Assembly: GCA_023333565.1 (NCBI GenBank) | Contig: JAJKFH010003260.1 | Coordinates: 186,001-250,000, forward strand | DNA from: Puffinus mauretanicus | Taxonomy: Eukaryota; Chordata; Aves; Procellariiformes; Procellariidae | DNA: 64,000 nt | Reading direction: 5' to 3' | Part shown: positions 49,300 to 61,900 of the stretch, piece by piece | Position numbering within the stretch: position 1 is the first letter of the stretch | Layout of the letters: the number at the start of each line of letters is the position of its first letter | Notes under the pieces: generated by a model | The model's input: only the letters and a program-made list of their open reading frames with translations | Told to the model about the DNA's origin: nothing | The model's database searches: none | Program-made: the position numbers and the translations under genes

Positions 49300-52200
49300 C
49301 ACAGCAGTGTCCCGGGGACCAGAGGGGATACACGCCCCTCCAGCCCCAGCCCACTGCCATGCCTCTGCGTCCTCGCCCTCGCGTCGCCCTGGCCGGGTAC
49401 GCACAGTGGGTGACCGCTGAGGCTGTGCCGAAGCTGTTGGAAGGGGGGCTGCTACTGCCTGTACAAAAGGAGACCACAAGAACTCATTTAATGATGTAAA
49501 GTGTTTGGAGATCCTTGAATGAGGGAAACTATGGTTTGAAATTCGCTTTCAATTAAAAAAAAAACCCCAAACCTCCAGATCTTGATGTAGGTCTCTAATT
49601 TCTTGCACGCTAATAATAATGTTTAAAGATGTCTAAACACTGAGATCTGTTATTGCAATGAATTTGCCCACAAAATTGGAGAACAGGTTTAGGCCCCTTA
49701 AAAAAAAAAAGGTCCACTAAGTGAAAGCATGGGAAAAAATTAAAGCTAAAATATACATAGAAAGAGGTGAGGCTGCCTTGACAGCTGTGGTTACATTGAT
49801 GTTGTAGGATATGTACAGAGCTAGAGGGGAACTGTTGATGTTCAAGAAAAAAAGTTATTACTCATACCAACTGTGATCTTTTTTCAGTGTGGGATGAACA
49901 TTTGTAACACCCATTAAAGAGAATTACGCATATAATTCCTGACATGTTAAAAAGGTGATTGTCAACCTCACAGAAATGTAGCTAATACTTTGATGAAACA
50001 GATCCTACTTGTGATTTTAATTTCCATGTTTTTTATTTGTGGAAATACTGTTCTGGGAAAGCAAAGCCATTTTGTGTGACGGAAAGAGTTTGATCTTTTT
50101 GTAATGAATTTCTAAGATGAAATACTACCTTGAAAAAAATCAGGGTAGCTGTATCTGTGATAAAACAGGAAGAGTTGTGTTCCAGTTCAGAAGATAAGGC
50201 ATTGCTCCTGCTGACAGCGATGCTCGTGTGTGACTCGACGCTGTGAGCAGGCAGTGGGCCTGCTCAGCGGATTTAACTAAATTGAAGAATTTGTTTAAAT
50301 TAAGTGACTGCTTTGATGAGGCAGGACCTCAGAGTTAGGACTTCTGTTTTCTAATTACAGCTGGTCAAAAAAACTGTTAAAGAAAGTGTAATCACAGGAC
50401 TCTGCCAATTTGTCAAAACAAGAAGACTTCATGTTCGATGGCAGCAGTTGAAGATAAGCACGACAAGAAGAAAAGGGTGGGTGACTGCACAGGGTGCTAT
50501 ATTGGTGTAATTCTGGGCATGCCGGTGTAACGTGCCAGTGAAGTTTTTGAACAGGCAAGCACTTACTCTCTGCTTTTGGACAACCCACGCTGCTTTTCTG
50601 GGCTGCGTTTTCCATGCAGGTGAAACAGAAATATGAAAAGCTACCAAACTTCAGAAGAGAAGTTGTACAAAGACTAATACTGATATTACTAGTTACTTAT
50701 TAGTATCCAGGCCCTATATAAATGCAAAGCTTCTATTGGTATTTCTTAAGACCATCAACTAATTAGTGCAGACTAGTAATCTAGTAGCGAAAAATCAAAG
50801 CATAATAGGGGTAGCAAGTCTTATATCTATTTCTTAAATATTTTTTGAAATGGCATGTATAAAACCGGTTTTTCAGCATATAAAATTATGTGTAACCTTT
50901 GTCCCTAATTACAAGTTACCCAAGCATACTGATAGGGGTATGATAATTTCAAAGCCAGGAGACAGACTGTCTTCCTGCTTTGGCTCACTTTTCTAATTAA
51001 GATCATTATGCATAGTAGTCAGATTGATTCAAGGCTTAGATAAATAATACGTCCTGTTGTTTCCATTGATTTGAATTTTTAATGAACTGGGTTCCATTGC
51101 TGATATCACATTTCTGGCTCTTGACTGCAGACTTTTTACATGTGAAAACGTAAAAGCTACATATTGGACTGAAAGACATGTCCCTTGGCCTATCCTTCGG
51201 GATATTGCTCGTGAATTTGTGTTGGCTCTAGGATACGAACTTCTGTAGCAGAGATTCTCCCCAGAGTCTTTACCCGTTGTCAGACACCTACTACAAAGAA
51301 TTAGAGCAGAAAGGCAACCTCAGCTGCTCTAAAGATTGTGCAGATCAACACAGGGCAGATCTACCAGATTCGAATTTATAGAAGATATACATAGTTATTA
51401 GCACCCACAATTTTATTTTTGCACCATCTCTCCACGGAAGAACTCATTTTAGCTCTGTTTAAAGACAGACAGAAAACAAAAGGGAAATTAGGAAAACAAG
51501 AAGCAGATGGCTTCACTCTAACTGATCTTTAAAAGAGACCACGCTATAGAAAGTGTCAAGGGGAAAAGCTGTGCCAAGCAGAAGTGTGGTGCAGGCAAAG
51601 GAGAGGCAGTTGTGCAAGAAGCCGGCAGGAGAAGGGACAAAGGTGGGAACAGCAGCGAAGCGTAGGGGTTGCAGCAAGCTCGTCAGGGGAGGATAACCAG
51701 GGAGGGGCTGAGCTCAGCGGAGCTTTGAAGGAAGCGACAAGAAGAATGAATTTAACGTTACGGCTTAGACACACCCAGCATTGCCTTGTGATAGTTAGTG
51801 TTTATTATATAGCTGCAGCTCTCAAATTTTATTTTTTGAATCAATTTCTAGCCCTGCTGTGGAAAACCTGAAAATATGACCTCAAACATCCAAAAAACCA
51901 GAAAGCAGATAACTTTTTTTCCCAAAGTTTGCTCAGGTTTTCTTAAGTTGTTCTTAGGATGTGAGCAGCATGAAGTTGAATTTTTCAGTGGATGCTTTAC
52001 CAAAAGCAGCAATACTGCACCCAGGAGGGAGGGCAGACTTATCCAGCCTTATGCACCAAGTACGAGGTTTGCCCCATCAGCTTGTGCTTTGCACATATGC
52101 TGCAGCCCAGCTCATCTCACAGAGGTACGTTGTGGTGCCACAGTCTCAGTCCAGTTTCACATGTGACTCTCCATGCCACAGAGAGCTGGTGATCATCTGC

Positions 52201-55200
52201 GATCATCTAACCAGGGGTGTTTGGAGACACAGACCACAGGGGAGGACGTCACATTCAGATGAATTGCTCTAGGAGGTAAAATTCTTTGGGTTCAACCTCT
52301 TCATGTGATCTGAAGCCATGCTAACATGTGGTCAGCAACTAAGTGATTTGGGAGGTCTGGCTGGGGATGCTGAAGTCCTGGCTGGAGTCAAGTAAAGACC
52401 TCATTGTGGGTCCTCACCTTCAAAGACAGGATCTCTTTCCTGAGGAGCACCTCCCTCTCTGTCCATACTAGCAGAGGTTGCACCCCTCAGTACCTGGTGA
52501 CCATGTTAACCTGATCCTACAGAGATACAGAGTAGGGGAAGGACACTTCTAGGAGGGAGGGTGATCTTAGCAGCCACAAAGGAACAGAGTAGGTAGTGGG
52601 TGTTTGAATGTCCCATTTCACATTCTAGGCATGTATAATGCCTTTATTTTCTCCTTTTTCAGATTTTATTGAACAGCTAACATGAAACTTTCCTTCAAAT
52701 TGTAATACTTTACTTTAATAGTGTCAGGCCTTGTCTAGTTTCCAGCTTTACTGAAAGAAAAATACACAGCATACTGAAGGGGATCTTCGGTTCCATTATA
52801 GCCTTGTGTGTCCGTAGAGCCCTGAAGAGCGTTCTCGGCTCTGTTTAATCCACAAACGCAGTGGTATTTTTAAAGGAATCGAGAGCCACCTTGTGGAGCT
52901 GGCACTCATGAAGGGGCTCCGAATAATACTGCTGGGAACAGCTACTCACTGCTAGGAATTCAGATCCAACGGGATCCTGGAGATTGTTAATCTGGTAAAC
53001 ATGCACATGTCTGTGCATATTCAGTGAATGCACAGTACACAGCTCGTCTGCTGATTAAAACTGGGCAGCAAAGAAATATACTTGTGGGCAGTGGCAGGCA
53101 GGAATGTAAGGGTCACGGAAAAATGCAGAAAGCAGCAGAATCAAGGAAGCAAAGTAATGTACTCATTATGTCCTACATAGCCTTGGTGGGGGGTGGTGGT
53201 GTTCACAGGGCGTTTTTCACCATATAGTTAATTAAGTCCTCAAAAGTGCTGATAAGTTTTGGAATCATTATGTGTAGATTTCTGTCACAGGCTTATTTTC
53301 TCCTGCAGTCATTCGTTAACATGGAGAATTAGGATTGCCAGAGCCCAAATACTGGCTCATGCTCCATAACCAGAGAAATAGCAAAGATGGGATCACTGAT
53401 GGACATAATCCATAACTGGAAGTATTCACTGGTCATTGTTCCTGCATAGAAGTAAAGACTAGTCTTGGTTCTGGGGTTGCAATAGGAGCTATAAAACGGT
53501 TCTTTTACCATTTCTCTCCCATCATTTCTCATTATGAAGTCTGAGCTGCGTGTCAGTACCAAAACAAGAGGAGAGGTGTTTGATATTTTTCAGTACCTTA
53601 ATGCAGCAGCAACTTTATCTTCAGCATATATTGTCATTAGATGATGTCTTAAAAATGTATTTTATATAAGCACAAATTTTAAAAGTCTTTCTAAGTGGTT
53701 GACCTTAAATATCTAAAGAAGCTCACACAAAAAAGAAGGGACTGTGATGCTGGAGTCATTCTCCATGTGCTAGAGAAGCCATTGCTGAGGTAAATGGCTG
53801 GTAATCTGCTGGTAATCAGTCTGGTTATTGAATCATGACACAACCAAGTCCAGAGCAGGACTTGAACACTAAGCAGTCCTACATGCTTTTACCCATCTTC
53901 TAGTAAGCTAAGTTTCAGCTCCAGAAGCTTTTTTAGTTAGTTACACACTAGCAGAGCTCTAAGTTAAATTACATTTCAAAAAAAGATACCGCTTTCAAAA
54001 TCCTTGTTAGCCAAAACAGTCATTAATATCCCAAAGCATGCTACAAAGCAAATAGCAAGTCATTCTTTTTAGGTCAAGTCTTAACAAACAAGCCCAACAT
54101 ATCCTTTATGCTTAATAGCATTTAGTTTACCCTTTTGTTCAAACATTGTTTTGGTAAACAGGAGGTATCTATTGGTATCCTTAATGGTCGCTTCAGACTG
54201 GTTTAATTTTTCCCCCAGTAATTTAAATGTAACCACATATAAGATGACATGTGTTAGTAGGAGAAAATTCAGAAAAAGACACAACAAGGCTATGGCAAGG
54301 AACCAACAACTTCTGGTTTCAAAAAATTGAAATCTCAAAAAACCCTGCACCTTTTCCTATCATACTTCATTCTATCATGCTTCCAAGAGGCCATCATGCA
54401 TGATCTATAGAGCACTGGGAGCAGGTTTCCAATGATTGTTCCAAAAAAACCATGATAGATGATTCCACACTGGAATACACAGAGGTGAAGGAGAGCCAAA
54501 TGTAGAAGAAATAGAAATGAGCAGAATGCAAACCCCTGTTTTCAGAACATTCCCAAGCTTTGGACTCAAGGCTGCACTTCCCAAGTTGTCTGTGTCAAAA
54601 GGAGAACGCAGCAGCATTCAGGAGAATCCAGAAGAACCAGTAGGATCACCCTAGCCAGGATGCTGTACTCTTCAAAACCGACCTGCATGTTCAAGGTTAC
54701 AAAGGATGTTTGATAAATGCTGTTCTAAACTACACATGGTTCTGGCAAAGTGAATGTTCTGCAAAGAAAATTAAACGAAGAATAATATTTAATATACCCT
54801 TAAAATAAAGAAAAAATTTCCCTTTCTCAATTTCTATTCCCCATCCCCAATACACATCTTTTATGATAGTTTTTATTATAAATACTTACGCAGGATTGTG
54901 GTGTTTAAAAGGAGAATTTAGAAACATATATTTTCTGATCTAACTACAACATTAAAAAAAATTGCAATTAAATTTGTAGGACCCTCTGCAGTTCATGAAC
55001 TATTTTTTGAATGGGCTATAAAAAGTAGTTGTGATTGCTATTATAATAACAAAAATGAAAATATAGTAAAATAGAGGAATAGGTTTGCTTTGACTTACAA
55101 TCTCATTTCCCCAATGACTTTTGCCCCCTTTTCTCACCATCATTTTTCTGTCCTTTCTTTCTGAAGAAAAGACCTAGATAGCTTCACACCAGCGTGAATA

Positions 55201-55910
55201 TATTGTGCCTCAGCAAGGTTCAGTGGTGTTTTGAGCTCACCTGTGCACTGGGGCATTTGTGGTGTGGTGTTACTAAATAGGCCATAATGACAAGGGGACA
55301 GAGCCGTGGTGGTTCCTTTTTGCCTCACCCCTACATAATATCCTTAAAATAACTTATTTCTGTGGATACACAGAAAGGTCGCAGAGGAAAGCTTTGCTCC
55401 TGCAGTGCTGAAGACTGCACACGTCTTTGGTTCAGGTATCAAGTGAGGACACCAAAAGTGTAGAAAGGCTCTGGCCAGGACTGAGATGTACCTGAGACTC
55501 CATGAGGACCTGTTTGAGTATAACAAATTGAATTGTAGCTCTATTTTATCAGTACAGTTCTAGCAAATTTTTGGCTTAAGAGGATGCATTTAGCGGTGAC
55601 AAAGGGATCAAGCATTATAATTGGGAGAAAAATGCTGGAACCAATTTTTAAGAGCTTTTGTGCAATGAGGATGAGAAGAGGAAAGTTAGGGACGAGTCAA
55701 GCTTTTTTCAGCTTATTGATATGTTTTGTCTTAAGACTTTTTAGTTTTTAAACAATGTAGTCTCTACTTGAGGAGAGTGATTGAATTATAATTGAAAATC
55801 GTCCATCTGGTGGCCTTTTACTGCCATTAAAAGTACTCATTGTGTTCCTGCACTAGTTGTTTTCCTGGTTTTAAACATAAAGCTATGTGGTTGTTCATTA
55901 AAGTATAAGC
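49300..55910. other. Intergenic sequence upstream of TAF1B
   Basis: No CpG island, no CR1 copy and no multi-exon gene that I can identify. A group of three minus-strand frames at 52.8-54.4 kb is discussed under findings. In human the gene on the 5' side of TAF1B is YWHAQ, but no YWHAQ coding sequence is seen here. Confidence 0.5.
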
Positions 55911-55911
55911 T

Positions 55912-55990
55912 TCAAGATCCTATCCAAAGCCCATTAAAGACAGTGGAAAATTTTTCATTCATTTCAGTGGATTTTTGATCATGCCCTCTG
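55912..55990. repeat. Relic of an ancient amniote palindromic repeat
   Basis: It reads gatcctatccaaagcccatt, then aagacagtgg, and then a diverged reverse-complement arm cattcatttcagtggatttttgatca. This fits a widespread amniote repeat with the pattern atccaaagcccattgaagtcaatgg followed by its inverse. The two arms are imperfectly complementary with a short AT-rich centre. Family name is not assigned. Confidence 0.5.
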
Positions 55991-58900
55991 GGACACTGAC
56001 ATGGGCCAGGTGTATGTATGCATACGGTGGCAATTATCACAGAATGCATTTAGCCTTAGCTCACCCTTGGGAAACAGATGTACCACTGTCACCACTTGCA
56101 GATGGATCTGTAGATCTGCACACCACGAGTTCTCTTAGTCAGATCAGTGCATAATCCTGCAGCACGTAATTCTGGAGCGATAGCTTACTATTGCATCAGG
56201 GATTTCTTTCCCCACAATGTCTTTGTTATTTATTTATTTATACCTTCTTTTCTATTCCTGGCACGTGAAGAACTTATCAGTAATTAATTTTCTTACAGCC
56301 CCCACTTCTTGGGTCAGTCTGCACACAGAAAACGTTTCACGTTGGCTATAGAGGTTTAAAAAATAGTAATTCTCTTTCCCTATCCCTGCTGCCTACCTAG
56401 AGCACCTCTTCAAATGAGCTCTCCTCAGAAGAGGCTTTGAAACCGGGAAGGTGGGATGCAAATCCCCAACACATGGCGCGCTCTGGGAATCCCACCCTCG
56501 CCCCGAGGAAAATCCAGCACATACCTGTGTAATAAAGTCACCTTCGCTTAGTGGTCTGATCACACTCTGAAGGTAGCGTGTGAAATCATGTGGCTTCACG
56601 GAGTAGGGATTTGGGGCGTGATTTTACTCAGGGATTTTTTTCGATGGTAGCCAAATAGATGCTTGCTTTCTCACATGAATATAATGTGCGGTAAAATGGC
56701 CACGTGCCCAAATTATTGGTGCCTTTGTAATCTTTATTCCATTTCTTCTTTTTAGCCACGCACATAAGACACTATGCGTGAATTCAAGAATATACTCAAG
56801 ACAGGGAAGGGATGATTTACTGATTTAAAAATTATAATGTACTCTAAGTATCCTTCACAATCGTTGGAAAGGAAGAAAAAGGAGGTCTGAAAGTCAGACC
56901 AAGAATCTTATTTTCATCTTATCCCTGTCCATATGACAAGGGCAAGCAAACCCAAACAAAGGCATAAACAGCATACACCCATCCCCAGAATTGCTCACAT
57001 CATTTAGGCAATTTAGAGCAGTAAACAAAGATAAGCGATCTGCATAGAAGCAGCTTCAGGTGACCACAAATGGATACCGCTGTTTAATTCAACCCTCTCT
57101 CACCTAAACAAGTTTGTTTTCTCAGCGGTGTTTATTTGTACTAGGGAGTGCTAGGGAAAAAATTCCATCCTCCTCCAGATTATCTGCTCCAATGTTGTGA
57201 AAATTCAGTATTTCCCCAGCCTTGAGAATATATTCCTCCTACAGGCACGCTCTGTATTTTGCGGTCTTGCCAACATTTGTTGGTTCGTTCATTTTTTCCC
57301 TGTAACTGACAGTATTTTGCTGGGACTGGAGCTGGTCTCCTAAATGGGAGAAGCCCTACAAAGTTCAGTCCGGAAGGGAAGCCCCATCTGATCAGCATTT
57401 CTGTCTCAAGAGGCAGGGAAGGGGGGAAAGGAGAGAGAAGGCAGAAGTAGATATGTGAAGGTTTGAAAAAATAAATTGAGGGATGGTGGCAGGGGAATGT
57501 TTTTCCCCTTTTTCTGATGCTGAAAAATGGAAATGTTGAGGGAAAACTTAAGAAAAACTTCTATGATGTGAAATATTTTTTAAAAATCCACAATGAAATA
57601 ATTGCTAGGCTAAAAAGCTGAAAATTACATACACTTCAAGTTGTCAAAATGTTTTTCTGTAGCTCATACACATTTCAATCTTTTCCACTTTCCTGTGAAA
57701 ACCTACGCGATTAGGCTATTGCTATTAGGCAACGACACATCCCTTGTGATGCTGCTGGCCTGGATACTGGAGGCCACGCTTACTCTCAGTCCTTACTGAG
57801 CCGTAACTTGGTTAAACTCTCAGTACGAGAATTCAGTAGGAAGAGCCCATCTGTTCTGGATTGCCTTCATCTGTCTTCCTTCTTGCCTTTCTGTGCAACA
57901 CCAGACCTGGGAAGGTGGAATAAGGAGCCCGCGGTGTTTTTCCCTCTGTCTGAAGTTTCAGGGACTCCCTGAGTAGGCAGAGGAGAGCACCTGGGGCTGG
58001 ATGGGTGTGCGGAGGAGGGCTGGCGTATGGGCCGGGAATGGAAAGGGGAAACAGACGTAGGATGAGAACTTCTGCCTCAGGGACTACGTTCCAGAAATGT
58101 GGGGGATACCACAGTTCTCCCCTATCTACACACAAGGACAAGAAAGTCTTGGAAATATCAAAAGACAGATCAAAATCCACAACAACTTCTCCAGAGAAAC
58201 TGGGGCTAGTTGCCTGATACTTAGGGCCTGGTGCATGAGCTTTGAACTTTCAGGGTGACAGTCGTTGAGGTATCTCAAGCTTTGGCAAGGTAGCAAGAAA
58301 TTGTCTATATTTGCCTCTCTATTGCACCCCAGTGCATTCTTTCACCTGGCAAACAAAAGGTCTGCACATACAAGGCGAATACATGAAATTGTTGCAGAAT
58401 TAACATCTGAAGTGAAAATCTGCCCACTTTCCACCCTTATTCATTCACGAACCCATGAGAAAAAACAACACATGGTTTATTAGTTAACTTCGTGATTTCT
58501 AAACTTGCAGGAAGGTTCTTTCAACAAGATTATATAATAAAGTATGTTAAAATAATCCATTCACAAAGCAAGTCTGAAATAACTTTGAAGCACAGGCTGA
58601 CAACAATATAAAGTACTCGTATGTGACCCTTCGCTTCAAAAGAGTTAAGAAGGTGCTGGCAAAGGCACAGAGATTATCTCCACCCACACAGGAAAACATA
58701 CATGGCTGAGTAGCTCTGTAGCAGCACACAGGGAAACAAAACAGTCTAGCCCAGAATTATCCTTGTGAAGGAAAAAGTGCGTTCTGCTGGGTAGCAGAGA
58801 GTTTCCAACCTGGCAAACAGTTCAGAGACCTGCAGTCAGGTCTGAATGCTCCATCCTTGCGTCTCCATCACTCTTTGGATAGGGTGTAACCATCGAGAGA

Positions 58901-61900
58901 AAGAACAGCTAAAACATATACACGTTCTGGCTATAAAAAAAGATGGAAAACATGATCCAGGTTTTTACATTTCCCCTGATGTCGACAGTCTGGGTGTCCC
59001 ACGCAGATGCTGATCAGCTGCTGCAGAGCGGACACCAGCATCTGGGGAGATGGTGCTGGGGTGTGCCGGGCTGGCAGAGCTGTGATGTTGCTGCTCCCTG
59101 GGCTTGCAAGGCGCTTTCCAGGCAAATGCTGTTATGCACTCCTTGCTCCAAAGACTTCATCATTAAGAAAGCTAAAGTAATACGTGAGGAGACTGAGGAG
59201 AAGCAAAATTAACTATTTATATGTATATGTATATTTAATATGTAGCTGCAATTCTCACAGCTCTCCACTCAACCATCGCTTTCTGGGAATGTCTTGTATT
59301 AAGAAGCAGGGCTTGAGGAGGGATTAATGCACAGTTTAAATATTCTCCAGGCCTAACTCACAAAAGTAGCATGAAGAACCTTGCCACTAGAAGCAGAAAA
59401 TGCAGAACATTTTTCTAAGTCTTCATCCGAGGCAAAAAGGTATTGAAAAATTCATGTTTGCTATTTCTTTTTGCAGCTGTCAGTTAATGAATCATTAATT
59501 GATTGTCACTGAACCCCAGGGGCTGTCACTTTCTTTCTGTCTGGGATGCTTATCATCAGGAGAGCGTGAGGTTCATTAGGGATGTGGTTGCTCTGGTCAG
59601 TACACAGTGATCGGGCAGGAACCTGTCATTTGTGGCACGCATACACCAGGCTGGGTCCTCTTTTCCATCCACCTTCCCTGCCCTCCTCAGAGAAGGGTGT
59701 TCACTCCTTTTCTCTCTGGTCGCTCTTATCAGTGGCCTTTTAACCCCAAAGACACAAAGTGAAGCACCTGAACGAGACAATTTCTTAACTCTCAGGATTT
59801 TCACTGTAGGACCCTTTGGAAACAGCTGACAACCCTCTGCAAAGTTCCCTATTTACTCTTATCTCTTGCCTCCTTTCCCAGGTATTGCTGCATGGAAAAG
59901 CCATCCATGGCTAAGAAGCAGTGGTGACAGCCACCAGCATCCCAGTGCTGGGGAAGACCTGGTGGAGTGCTCTGGTGTGGATGGCAGGAGGCTGCTGAGG
60001 CAGGAAACCATCTGGCCAGCTGCATTCAGGTGTCAGGTGGATTTAGGATCTCACCGATATGGCTCCATCCAAATTCACTTCTGCTTGGGTTTCTGCGGTG
60101 TAGGCTCTTGGTGTCACCAATAGCACCCTCTCTCAGAAAGTGCACCTCAGTCCTCTCATTTCAGCTTATCAGGAGCTTCTATAATAAAGTCAGATTCCTA
60201 ATTTCAATAATTTGGATCACATTTGGGTTAGATGCCTAAACTAGGCAGTGTGATAAACATGCCTTGCTCCCAAAGTGCTAAGAGCTGCTGAAATAATATA
60301 CCCATATTTCCATAATTGCATGCCTTCATACTTATACTGAAGGGTGTATGATAGTTTAAAAAATAGTATATTTCTCAGTTCCATGTCTGAGAAAGTGGAA
60401 AAGATTTTCATATCTGTTCCCATTTCCTTTTCTAAGCACCCTTAATGCCGGCTAGAGGAGACCAGGGTTTTGTGGAGGTTTGCTGCAGCACACGGTATTG
60501 CTGCTGCAGTTCCCCGACTGCTCTCAAACTTTCCCCAAGGAAACTCCATTCTTCCCTTCCCATGCCCTACACTGGTAGTTTCTCTTCACATATTACAGTT
60601 TCTAAAGCATCAGTATGGATACACACTGTACACTTTTAAACCACTTTTCAATACCTCTCAAGAAAAAAAAACTAGAAAGCTTTCTATGCTGTGACAGAAG
60701 TTTGGTTTGGCTGCTGTATTGCACCAAGGCTGGTGTCATTATGTTGCCTTCCAACACAGATTGCCTTCCAACAGTTTATACTTCTGCACATTTATATGCT
60801 TGATTGCCAAATTAGAAACAAGTAAATACGGTCAAACAAATGCAAACAATGCAAAGGAGTTTTCAGACTTCCAAATGTAGCCCTGGTTTACACAAGTCGT
60901 GCAGCTGTGCCCAGCCCTGGAGCGGAGCTGCGAGGCTGGCTGTTGGCCATCGGCTGCTGCAGAGCCATCAATACAACTGGTGTTTTCTCGGTCCTTTATA
61001 AATAACAGCTATAGAAAGTTTTATAATGACATTCTTGAAGCAAAAGCTTAATAGAGATCAGAGGGTTTGCCTTAAGAAAAAAAAAAGAAAAAAGAAAAAT
61101 ATTCAGAGAATGGGAAGCAGTAAAGAAGTGTCTATGTCTGCACCTACTTCCAAGTTCAGTCCTAAAGCAAAATAAGATGCATAAATCATTCTTTCCATGC
61201 TGCAAAAAAGGTGCAGCCCCAGGACTAATAGCGGTGGTGGAACCTATGACTTCAGCATTTTAGCACTATGCAGAAACACACGTCCTGCTAAAATATGGAC
61301 TAAGCCATGTGCACACAACAGCTCCTGCAGTTACTGCTGGGCGTGGAGCTGCATCATCTCACGTGGATCCAGTCTGTAGACAAGCACCTTTGTGTTATGG
61401 TGAGACAGTGAATTAGATACAAAATCGTGGTGTCTCGTTAAGGCAAGATTCCAGCATCTCAGCTGGGGAATATCGGATGGTGGGCAGAAGTAGTGTTCGG
61501 AGAAGGTGCGTAAGGCTTGCATCAGGAGGAGAGCTTCGGTTCTTCTCTTCGCAGCTTCCTTTGGTTGATTCGGGTGGTAAGGATGGCAAACAAACAAGAC
61601 TGCTTGGAACAGGGACCAGTTCCTTTCCAGCTCTTGCCAAAGTCCTTTCCAGCATCTTAGCTGACTGGAATGGAAAAGGCCATGTCCTTCTTTCTGCTCG
61701 AGAGTCACCTCCTCAGAGAGAGCCCAGGACACTGCCTTTTGGGGGTTATTCTCAAAAGAGAACCTCTCTTGGAGATGGGACCTGCACCTGCAAGAGGGAT
61801 GAAGGTTGAGGTCTCCTAACGCACTCCTCAATATAAAATGACACCATGTTACTTCCAAGCAATACAAATAAAGATGCTTATGGCATGTTGTTTTTAGAAA

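Noticed and set aside
57833..58180. 115-codon minus-strand frame in intergenic DNA
   Set aside because: No domain, an opposite-strand frame of similar quality, and moderate GC content make chance the simplest explanation.
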